Assembly: GCA_022575985.1 (NCBI GenBank)
Contig: JAKSXM010000231.1
Location: 8,372,501 to 8,436,500 of the forward strand
Direction: 5' to 3'
From: Anagrus nilaparvatae
Taxonomy: Eukaryota; Arthropoda; Insecta; Hymenoptera; Mymaridae
DNA length: 64,000 nt
In this document: in pieces, positions 56,291-64,000 of the stretch
Layout of the letters: every line of letters begins with the position of its first letter
Numbering within the stretch: position 1 is the first letter of the stretch
Notes under the pieces: generated by a model
Seen by the model: the letters and a program-made list of their open reading frames with translations, nothing else
What the model was told of the DNA's origin: nothing
Databases searched by the model: none
Made by a program: the position numbers and the translations under genes

Positions 56291-57709
56291 GAAGTATGTA
56301 TTTATACCCACAATTATCCTGCTTTTGCACAAAAACAGTAAGTTAAATAAATTACGTAAATAAAATAATAACTTTTATAAGTAAAACAATAATGGAGCTC
56401 GATTCTATAATATATTATAATATATACTACGACGTTGAACTTGAAATACCGAAAAAAAAGAAAACAGATACTTAGGAGAAAGTATTTTTCTAAAAAAGAC
56501 AAAAGCACTGCAGTTTTATTATTATAGTTTCGGAAGAGAAAAATATATGCTTTATAATTATGACTTCTCAATTTATGTACAGAGATAGTCAATGGCAAAA
56601 CATTCTCACTTTCATATGCTATTTTTTTTATCAGGGAGTCTGCACTTCACAAATTTGTGGAAATTTTTGCAAAAAAAACTGAATTGACACCACGGAATAA
56701 AAAGTATATACTTTTAAATTATGCTTAAACATACTCAATTTAAATTTGACATTTTTTGGTAACACTGGGTTCTGGAGGTTTATGTTGCCATTTAACCATT
56801 TTTAAAATAGTATAGAATATATTTTTTTTGGTGCAGATACACGGCGTAACTTCAATGGCGTTACATATCTTTTAAAACTCATATATGGGAAAATTTTTAA
56901 TTAAGTAATTTTTAGCCTAATCTAAAAGCTAAAGCTATTTTATGGCTTCAAAATTTTAATTTCATTTTTGTCGAAAACTGACCAAAATTATTGAACCACA
57001 ACTTTTACCAAAGCCATCCACGAAACTATTATATTGATAAGCCCTTAGATCGGTCAATTTGTAATTGGGATTCTGAATAAAGATGACTAAAGTTTAATAA
57101 AGGACAGAATTATAACAACGAAAAAGTATAAAATAAAAGAAAGGGAAACATTATTTTTTCTTTGTTACGTCACGCCTTTGTTATAATTCGTTGCTTGATT
57201 GAATTCATAATTTAACTTTTTACACGTCTTGTTGTTTTGAAAGCGTTGTATTTATCCTTTAATATAACTCCTTTAATTATTTTAAGTTTTTCATTACTAA
57301 AATAATTGTGTTTTTGTTCTTGTGAAAAAAAACGAATATTTTTGTGTCAACTTATAATAATAAAGAGGTAATTTACAGTAATTATTATTTTTCTTACTGA
57401 TTAGAATATTTAAATTTTTTTCTTGCATGAGTTTCATTGGGAAATATAAAAAATTTGAAACATAAATTAATACAATTCATGAAGTTAAAACAAATAAAAA
57501 AATACTCAAAAAAAATTTGTTATTAAAAAAAATAATAACAATTTAACAATTTTAACTTAACAGAATGCAAACAATAACTTGCTTGATAAAAGCTCAGTTT
57601 TGTGTCATGCATTTTTATTTTTATTTATTCAAATTTCAAAACTTTTATTCTCCAATTACTTTTTAATTTTTCATGTACATGAGAATGTACATGTATTTTT
57701 CATGTCATC
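56291..57709. other. AT-rich intergenic region, nothing recognised
   Basis: No motif-bearing frame. A 94-codon minus frame at 56314-56598 is a Tyr/Phe/Ile-rich chance frame typical of AT-rich DNA. Confidence 0.4.
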
Positions 57710-58215
57710 AACAGCTTCCTCTTTCCTAATCTGGGACCGCCAATGTTCGACATCAGCCACGAGAGGGATTTTGTCACCCGGCCAGCCTTTTCACAGGCCT
57801 GCTGGAATTGTCTATCGTAGGTCAACTTGTTATCCAAGAAGATCCCCATTATTTGACCGATGATTTGGTCTGGATCATAAGGGGATTATCTCTGTCGTCA
57901 GAGCTGACGCCGAATATGGTATCAACCCTTCTCCGGGTCAGAAGGACAATCTCCGTTTTCGGGACTGCCAGTCTGAGTCCGTGATCCGACATCCAGCTAT
58001 TGATAAGGCGCATGGCCTCATCCAGGGTATTCTGCTGGTCCTTTGTCTCTCGAGCTGTTATGGTTAGAGCGAGATCATCCGCGTATCCGATCATGGGGCA
58101 TCCATCCGGAAGCTCAATCTTCAGCAAGCCGTCGTGAAAGGCATTCCACAGATCAGGACCCAGAACTGAACCCTGCGCTATGCCTGCGCTTAATACTTTA
58201 CCTCTTGTGCCATTT
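57710..58215 (-). pseudogene. R1-clade ORF2 fragment (RT with YADD box)
   Basis: Minus strand, truncated at both ends. Reads SAGIAQGSVLGPDLWNAF, then MIGYADDLALTIT (intact YADD), VPKTEIVLLTRRR, and after a frame change near 57850 LDNKLTYDRQFQQACEKAGR and MSNIGGPRLGKRKLL. Related to, but a different family from, the elements at 8421-9770 and 16549-20500. Confidence 0.8.
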
Positions 58216-59740
58216 ACAAGTAATTATAAGATTTTTATTTTTAAAATAAAATTAAATAAATAATATTAATAAATATAACATATTATCATAGCTGTTTTCT
58301 CTTTCAAACCATTTTTAAAATGGTTTATTAAAATAATTAATCAATTAATTAAAATTAATTCAATGTAATTAATTAAACAAGGTTTTAAACCTTGTTTATT
58401 AATTTTTAGAGTTTAATCGCTCTATATAACACACGGCTACCTAATATGAGAGGGTGAACAATAAATTCATTAAATTTCATATTCAAACTACTCAGGTTTT
58501 ATAATTTTTGCTTTAAGAGAATAAATAGAATCTTCTGGGATTTCCCTCATTAGTGCAGTGTTAAAATGTTGTGACCTTTTTCGCTAATATTTAAAAATTT
58601 TGTACGGCTATCGAACATATGCTCTATACCATTCCAATCGGCAATTTCACTTTATTCAGCCATGTATCTCACTATTTACAATTTTAACATGATCAGCATA
58701 GCAAATAAAATTTTTTTGCATTTTAGTAGATAAAATTACTTGATTCATTATTTTAATAAAACTGATTAATTGTTGATTTAATATGTATGTGCTTTTATTT
58801 AACCTTAGGTTATATACTGTATTTAACATCTTATACGGAGGTCACCAACAGTTATTTGCACAAGCGGTCCAAACCACATTTTTTGCTTTCATTCCCTCGG
58901 AAGTCGATATATATATTGAGATATATACCGCTTTTTCCTTTAATGAAAATAATTAGATAGGTTTGGAGACGTATGGACAAATTGTTGGTGAAACTGTGGG
59001 ATTAGAAGGGATGTTTAGGATAGGTGGAACTTTAACAATCATTTCAAACTTTATCTATTCATAGCCTTTACTAGGGTTTGGGATGGCCAAATGCGGTCCA
59101 AGGTCCGACTTTTTAATAGGAGCCATGCTGACAATTCCGTCTTTAAAGCGCAGAGTTGTTATTCACAACAATCGATTTAAAAGAGGCGCGAAAAACCTTG
59201 GAAAAACGCCCTCTATGCATGACATACGGAGGCAAGCAAATGGCACTTTCCATTTCGTCTTGCCCCCTGCGACTCGGCAGCTAGCTCTACTCTCCCTTCT
59301 TAAAATAAACATTTAATTTTATTAAATATTTAATTTTTTTAAATATTTATTTCCAGAAAAAAAGTTTTCACTGCTCTGTATGCGAACCCACTTCATAATA
59401 TTTTGCTATATTACAAAGCGAGCACGTTACCTCTGCGCTACCGAGCCGGTTTGTTGATTTAATAAATTCATATTTTTTTCATCTCTGATAAGTAAAATTT
59501 ATAAATTGAGATATTAGATAGTTTTGTGCAATAACCTATTTAACAAAAATATTTCTCATTCCTTCGTATTTTATTTAAAATTTTAAGGGTTTTGAAAATA
59601 CCTTATTGCCTTGTTTTTGATTTATAAGAATCTTGTTTGCTACCTTATTAAATGGACTGTTTCGTGAAATATTAATTATTTATAGTAACAGTATAAACTA
59701 AATTGTAACAACTTATACCTTATAAGTTTTGTGAATGCTA
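58216..59740. other. Intergenic region with a tRNA-like motif
   Basis: Mostly AT-rich. A GC-richer patch at 59080-59300 carries a 77-codon frame without recognisable domain. A tRNA-like sequence on the minus strand is annotated separately. Confidence 0.35.
59376..59455 (-). repeat. tRNA-like sequence (tRNA pseudogene or SINE head)
   Basis: Minus strand: CGGTAGCGCAGAGGTAACGT contains an A-box-like TAGCGCAGAGG, then CTCGCTTTGTAAT resembling an anticodon arm, and a degenerate B box GGGTTCGCATAC about 45 bp later. Acceptor-stem pairing is not convincing, so a degraded tRNA or tRNA-derived SINE is more likely than a working tRNA gene. Confidence 0.4.
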
Positions 59741-60050
59741 TTTTTTTTTTTTTTTTTTGCGTAGGAAGTGGAGAAATGCATTACGCATACTGTTCAGCAT
59801 CCGAACTGACAGTTATGTGGGACTCGACCTACTTTGCCTATACCCACTAAAACTCCACTCCCTTTCTACCTTATGCGAGCCTATCCCGGGACCGTTTTCA
59901 CGTTACTTCAGGACAGGTTCAAGGCCATTTAGTTCTATTCATGAACTTCATCTTTTGACTTGCATCCAATGACTCGCCAGTCTGGTTAAGGACTCCGTTA
60001 TTCCATCTGGTTGAAATTTCGTCTTTATGTACTGTCATCTTTAATAAAAT
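59741..60050 (-). mobile_element. LINE 3' end with poly(A) tail
   Basis: Minus strand: ~300 bp of balanced base composition ends in a long poly(A) (T run at ~59741-59758). Contains GTCCCGGGATAGGCTCGCAT and GTGGGACTCGACC-type GC-rich blocks on one strand or the other. No ORF is left; probably the 3' UTR of a non-LTR element. Confidence 0.55.
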
Positions 60051-60091
60051 ATATGTTAGCTAAAAATATACGTTAATTCTCATTATCATCA

Positions 60092-60151
60092 AAAAGAAGG
60101 TTAATAAATAAATAAATAAATAAATATATATAAATAAATAAATAAAAATTA
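60092..60151. repeat. (TAAA)n microsatellite
   Basis: Runs of AATAAATAAATAA, interrupted by TATATATA. It lies at the 3' end (minus strand) of the adjacent R1-type fragment and may be that element's tail. Confidence 0.75.
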
Positions 60152-60597
60152 TCCTACCATCTACTATTGCTTGCGGTATCAAGAGTAACTGCAGGGATGA
60201 TAGTATGTTAGTACAACAGCTGCAGTCATCAGGATAACCGCAATACGTCTTAATATTAGCCATTACCTTGGACTTCAGGTTTTTTGGTGCGGAGTATGTA
60301 CTCCACGTACTGGCCAATTTCGGACCATACTTCTTCATTTTGAAGCATCAGGCCAACCACATTTTCAGGTGTGATTTGACCGATGTTAGCTTCTAATTGA
60401 AACTTTTTAGCAGCCCACCTATCGCATTTGAAGAATGTGTGTTCCGGCGTGTCGTCTTTGCCAGGACAGTATATACATTCCGCACTATTCATCTTCTGGA
60501 TCCGAAAGAGGTAGGAGCAAAAAAGTCCATGTCCGCTTAGGAATTGGGTCAAAAAATAATTAATGTCCCCATGCCCTCTATTTATCCAAGGTGATTG
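60152..60597 (-). mobile_element. R1-clade ORF2 C-terminus plus 3' UTR, 5'-truncated
   Basis: Minus strand coding from ~60597 to TAA 60256: HGDINYFLTQFLSGHGLF and the zinc motif CIYCPGKDDTPEHTFFKC (CX2CX7HX4C), ending KKPEVQGNG. A short 3' UTR runs to the (TAAA)n tail at 60151. The 5' end is cut at the tract encoding this domain, a typical short LINE insertion. It is not the continuation of the 57710-58215 fragment because the order on the minus strand is reversed. Confidence 0.8.
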
Positions 60598-60771
60598 CTA
60601 TAGCTATACAAACAATGCTCGACTCAACTGATGTAATCAACATTCTTGTCCTAACTCTTGCTTCTGATGATGAGCATTGTTGAATTTTCAATAATATCTC
60701 TGGATCAAGTTGGAATATTGAAAATCCTTTTAAATTTTTTTTACAGTTGAAAATAGGTGGTGTTGGCGATG

Positions 60772-61909
60772 CCCTGACGAAACCATACTATAGAATCCAA
60801 TAGCCTATAGAATACAATAGAAATGTAGAAAAGTTTTGTTTATTTTTGTGTTATGGTAGTATATGCGTGAAGTGAAAGAGAAGCCCTGTTTCTTCCTCTC
60901 GCGAGTATCGTATATAAGAAATTCAAAATTTTTTTTTGTATATTTCTGTAAATAAACTTCTAGAAGCTCTGAAATTTTTTCTATGAGTTTTATAATAATA
61001 AATTATATTTTAACCAAATATTATCAAAATCTGTTTTGTAAATTTATTACAATACGTACTAAACGTACTTAGTTATACTACATTCTTATTCACCGTAAGA
61101 GATTTTAAAAGCTTCAAAAAAAAAATTTACAAAACAGATTTTGGTAGGGTAGAACTATTTAGATTTTTACCAAAAATTTCCTTATAATTTTCGCATATTT
61201 TCTTAAATTTTCCGAATTTAATATTTCGGTAGTTCTTAGCTATTTTTACCGGTCGATGTCTTGGATTTAAAAAATACCAAATGCACTGTATTTGGTATGT
61301 AAAAATATGGTTACTGGCCAATTTTTAAGGCTCTAGATGGCTTATTTGCGATTTGTCAGCTGTTATTCATTTTGATTTTTTTCTCAGCCACCCGTTTGCT
61401 TTTTATTTTCTTGGCGCCCTAAATAAGCCTAAAAAATATTTTCTATATAATGGTAGATAGTTAAAATTCCAGCCCAATCCGAATCTGACCATATTTTTTC
61501 GGAAAACCTCAGGAAAAGCCGAAAAACTGGAAAAACTAAAGGAAACTTTAAAATACAAATTTTTTTTGTTTTGTTTTTTTTTTAAATTTTTTTACATATG
61601 TTTTCGCATACTTTTCATGCTGGTAAACTCCTTTTTTAACAAATTTGCTTTTTAAGTACTTAAAAATCAAATTTAGGCTCCAAAAACTGATCTTCGCTTT
61701 TCCTGGTAGAAAATAAAAAATATGACTTAATTTTCGGATTCCACGGGAAATTTTAAAATGAAACCCTTCCTGGGTAAAATTTTAGAGGCCTCTGTGACAC
61801 TGTAAAAACAAGAAAAACAAACACCTTAACCCAAAAAATTGTATTCTATAGGCTATTGGATTCTGTTGGACACCGTTCTATTGGATTCTATAGTATCGTT
61901 TCCTCAGGG
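60772..61909. mobile_element. 1.14-kb inverted-repeat element
   Basis: Left end CCCTGACGAAACCATACTAT; right end, read in reverse complement, CCCTGAGGAAACGATACTAT. The common block continues AGAATCCAATAG. The right arm contains an extra ~30 bp with a second GAATCCAATAG copy. No long frame inside. No clear target duplication (GATG versus AAAC). It abuts the broken end of the DIRS-type element at 61910. Confidence 0.7.
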
Positions 61910-62059
61910 AAACAACCCCTTCTACTAAACTCATCTTCTTGAAAAGTGGGTGTATCTTTGACCTGCAAGGAGAAAGTAAAAGATCATAGCTTGGTTGAAA
62001 AATAATATTTTTGTTTATCAAAAGATTTTGGTATTATGGATACTATGATTGAGATGTCC

Positions 62060-62760
62060 AGTGGGGTACTATCAGGATTTCCCTAGACTTTTCATCTCTT
62101 ATCTTTTTTATGACCTTGGGTATAAGTGCTATTGGAGGAAATGCATGCCAAAAATATGGTTTCCATTTTATGGTAAGTGACTTTATTACTAGGGCAAAGG
62201 GGACTCTCTCTCAAGAGCAGTACTTCTTACATTTAGCATTAATTCTTGACGCAAATAGGTCAATATCTGGAGTTCCATATGCGTAAATAATTTGATTAAA
62301 AGCCCCTTCTGCAATTTCCCATTCTGTATCGATGTTTGTGACCCTAGATCCTGCATCAGCTGGATTTTCCTTTGATGCTACTTATTCAGCAAAGATCCAA
62401 ATATGTTTCCTTTCGCACCAGTTCCAAATTTCTTTTGTTATTTCATTTAGGTCTTCTGATCTTTAGCTGCCGATTTTATTGATTGAAGCTAATGCTGTAG
62501 TTTTATCGATTCGTACTAGGATTTGTGTGTTCGAAAGGATTCTGGCAAATTTCTTGAGTGCGAGAAAAGCTGCTTTAATTTTTTGGTAATTGATATGTCT
62601 GTTTCTTTCATCTGTGTTCCAGAAACCTTTTGTTTGTTCTTCGTGACAGACTGCACCCCGTCCTATTGTAGATGCATCTGAGAATATTACAAGGTTGTAG
62701 CAGTTAGTCCTAATCTCATTAGTATTTGTATGGATTGCTTTTTTCTACCACTTAAAGTCT
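62060..62760 (-). pseudogene. DIRS-type RNase H region
   Basis: Minus-strand frame with stops: NLVIFSDASTIGRGAVCHEE (first Asp), NRHINYQKIKAAFLALKKF (Glu), ILVRIDKTTALASINKIGS (the Asp site, in the DxxTA context usual for DIRS), WCERKHIWIFAE, NPADAGSR and DIDLFASRINAKCKKYCS, then HAFPPIALIPKVI. At least three in-frame stops. Confidence 0.75.
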
Positions 62761-62847
62761 TGGTATGCTTTCTTCCTTTTTTTAATTTAAAAATTTTTAT
62801 TAAAATTTGATGCGAACAATGCTGTTTGTTTAAGAATTTCTAGGCTC

Positions 62848-63288
62848 TTAATGTGTAGCCAGCCGTAGGCTATATTTGTTTCCCAAGCTCCTTAGAAATT
62901 CTATTACTGGTTTCATTATCTTTGTGAAAATGTAAAGACTTAAGTTAAGACCAAATGATAGTGCTCGAAATTGAAGTAGTTTTCCTTGAAACCTAAATCT
63001 CAAGTATTTTTTGTCTTCCTTGTCGATAATAGTTAATGACAAGTAGGCGTCTTTTAAGTCAATTTTACACATATATTCGTCCTTTTCTAATAGATTTACT
63101 GCTAGCCTTAGATCTTTGAGTTTAAAGTGTTCTGTGTCTACAAAATTGTTAAATTTTTTAAGGTTTAGTATGAATCGACATGAGCCATCAGAATTTGGAA
63201 CCATGAAAAAGGATGATATAAATTGACCCTCAGACTCAGTGCATGGTTCTATTGCTCCTATTTTGTAGAGTTTATTTATTACCTGCAC
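62848..63288 (-). pseudogene. DIRS-type reverse transcriptase
   Basis: Reads KIGAIEPCTESEGQFISSFF, SCRFILNLKKFNNFV, TEHFKLKDLRLAV, MCKIDLKDAYLSLTI (motif A Asp), YLRFRFQGKLLQF and FGLNLSLYIFTKIMKPV, all hallmark DIRS RT segments. The YVDD box and thumb should follow, but the frame is lost after RSLG at ~62875; part of this segment is missing before the RNase H. Confidence 0.85.
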
Positions 63289-63437
63289 TATTTTCCTCTT
63301 TTACCTTGTTCTTGGGTTCCTGTATTTGAAAGACATTTTCCTTTAAAGGGATCTTGTAACCCTCAATAGCACTAAGTACCTTTAAAATGTCTGTAATTTT
63401 TTGCCAATGGTTAAAGAAATATTTAAGTCTACCTGCC

Positions 63438-63924
63438 TTATTGCGTTGGTTTCCTATCTCCTGTGGTGCCTTTCTGATTGAGTGTAGTGTTTCCTGATCT
63501 AAGTTTCTTGTCTCTTGCTGAGAAGGTATTGGGCCCCTCGCGTATGGCTTCTGGCTCCTCCAAATCGCCTCCCTGGAGTTGTTCGTAACCCTGGGAGCCC
63601 CTCCAGTTTAAATTACCATATCTACAAAGCTTGAGATTTATAGTTGTTACATTTTGCAGCATTAGTTTTAGTGTTCTCTTGGTTGGCCTCAGGTTCCTTT
63701 GGTAAAGGCTTCATTTACCTGATGACCTTTTCTACTTCTTCTCTTCCTTGAAGAAAACCCTTGAAGTTGTCCCCAAATAAAAATCCTGTTGACTCTATTT
63801 CCTTTACCGGCTTTTGTATGTTTGACATAAAAGCGCGAGCCATCTGCTTCTTTCGCGTAAGGTCTAGGGTGGCAAAGAGATCTACTAGTAGCTTAACTGA
63901 GTCTGATAATTTTTGTAGGCACAT
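63438..63924 (-). pseudogene. DIRS Gag-like region
   Basis: The part 63924-63715 reads LSDSVKLLVDLFATLDLTRK, then STGFLFGDNFKGFLQGREEV, matching the D-A-x-K-L-L-x-D-L...R-R and L-F-G-x-x-L pattern near the end of DIRS gag. A second frame (63662-63438) is Gly/Gln-rich and polar. They are separated by stops. Confidence moderate because gag is poorly conserved. Confidence 0.55.
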
Positions 63925-64000
63925 ATTTCTTAAGGGTCGTTTTACCTAAACTTTTTTTTCGAATTTTTTTTCTGTTAATTACTTTATATATGTCTCAAGA

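Larger units (their letters stand above)
61910..63955 (-). mobile_element. DIRS-type retrotransposon, partial and decayed
   Basis: Minus strand, from the right: a Gag-like segment (63924-63438), RT (63288-62848), RNase H (about 62760-62250) and the post-RNase H region ending LLLSPCRSKIHPLFKKMSLV near 61925, where the inverted-repeat element starts. The tyrosine recombinase expected downstream is absent. Several stops occur in the RNase H part. The layout and motifs are those of DIRS/DIRS1 elements, which integrate by recombinase rather than DDE integrase. Confidence 0.8.

Noticed and set aside
59376..59455. Functional tRNA gene
   Set aside because: A-box is fair but the B box is degenerate and the acceptor stem does not pair well; kept only as a tRNA-like repeat.
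58127..60256. Single R1 element spanning 57.7-60.6 kb
   Set aside because: On the minus strand the C-terminal fragment lies upstream of the RT fragment, so they cannot be one co-linear copy.

Overview
The window is an AT-rich, intron-containing animal nuclear genome, almost certainly an insect. The evidence is spliced genes with GT-AG introns, R1-clade non-LTR elements, a Copia element, a Gypsy element with an envelope-like reading frame, a DIRS-type element and many foldback DNA transposons. No bacterial gene organisation is present. Most of the window is nested mobile DNA in several states of decay. No complete ordinary housekeeping gene was recognised.

Layout, left to right. 1-1112 is the zinc-knuckle Gag of an R1-type element (minus, running off the edge). 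1.28-1.80 kb is a ~174-bp tandem repeat. 3.45-7.98 kb is a multi-exon FLYWCH + MULE-transposase + RING-finger gene (minus), broken by stops. 8.18-8.32 kb is a perfect-looking GC-rich foldback. 8.42-9.77 kb is a 5'-truncated R1-clade copy (minus). 9.93-13.0 kb is a Copia element lacking its 5' part (minus). 15.73-16.55 kb is a dispersed repeat carrying a TTAA-flanked foldback; an empty copy lies at 24.66-25.08 kb. 16.55-20.50 kb is a nearly full-length R1-clade element (plus). 20.8-21.7 kb holds Gypsy remnants. 22.2-24.4 kb is a ~150-bp tandem array into which a 1.13-kb dimer of a ~507-bp non-coding unit is inserted. Each complete unit carries a full hammerhead ribozyme.

26.6-29.4 kb is a four-exon JmjC-domain gene with C2H2 fingers at its end (plus). 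31.09-32.30 kb is a transposon with ~285-bp inverted ends around a Cys-rich transposase C-terminal domain. 33.0-34.8 kb is a decayed gene with an MBD domain (minus) containing a fresh 393-bp exon duplication. 34.86-36.89 kb is a 2-kb piggyBac-like palindrome next to that gene's start codon. 41.4-42.7 kb is a THAP-domain gene start (plus). 43.8-52.3 kb is a Gypsy/errantivirus-type endogenous retroelement (protease, RT, RNase H, integrase, envelope-like ORF, 3' LTR) with many breaks. 52.5-56.3 kb is a second, older Gypsy copy split by a 1.8-kb DNA transposon that itself contains a hAT-like MITE. 57.7-60.6 kb holds R1-type and other LINE fragments. 60.8-61.9 kb is another inverted-repeat element. 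61.9-63.95 kb is a DIRS-type element (minus).

The most notable signal is the hammerhead-ribozyme multimer at 22331-23462. It has all core nucleotides, an 11-nt perfect loop-loop complementarity and a ~16-bp target-site duplication. It looks like a retro-inserted concatemer of a small self-cleaving RNA. Other points are a YAND instead of YADD RT active site shared by two R1 copies, the MULE-RING fusion, and the JmjC-zinc-finger gene. All assignments come from reading motifs by eye. No database search was made, and some frameshifts in homopolymers could be assembly errors.
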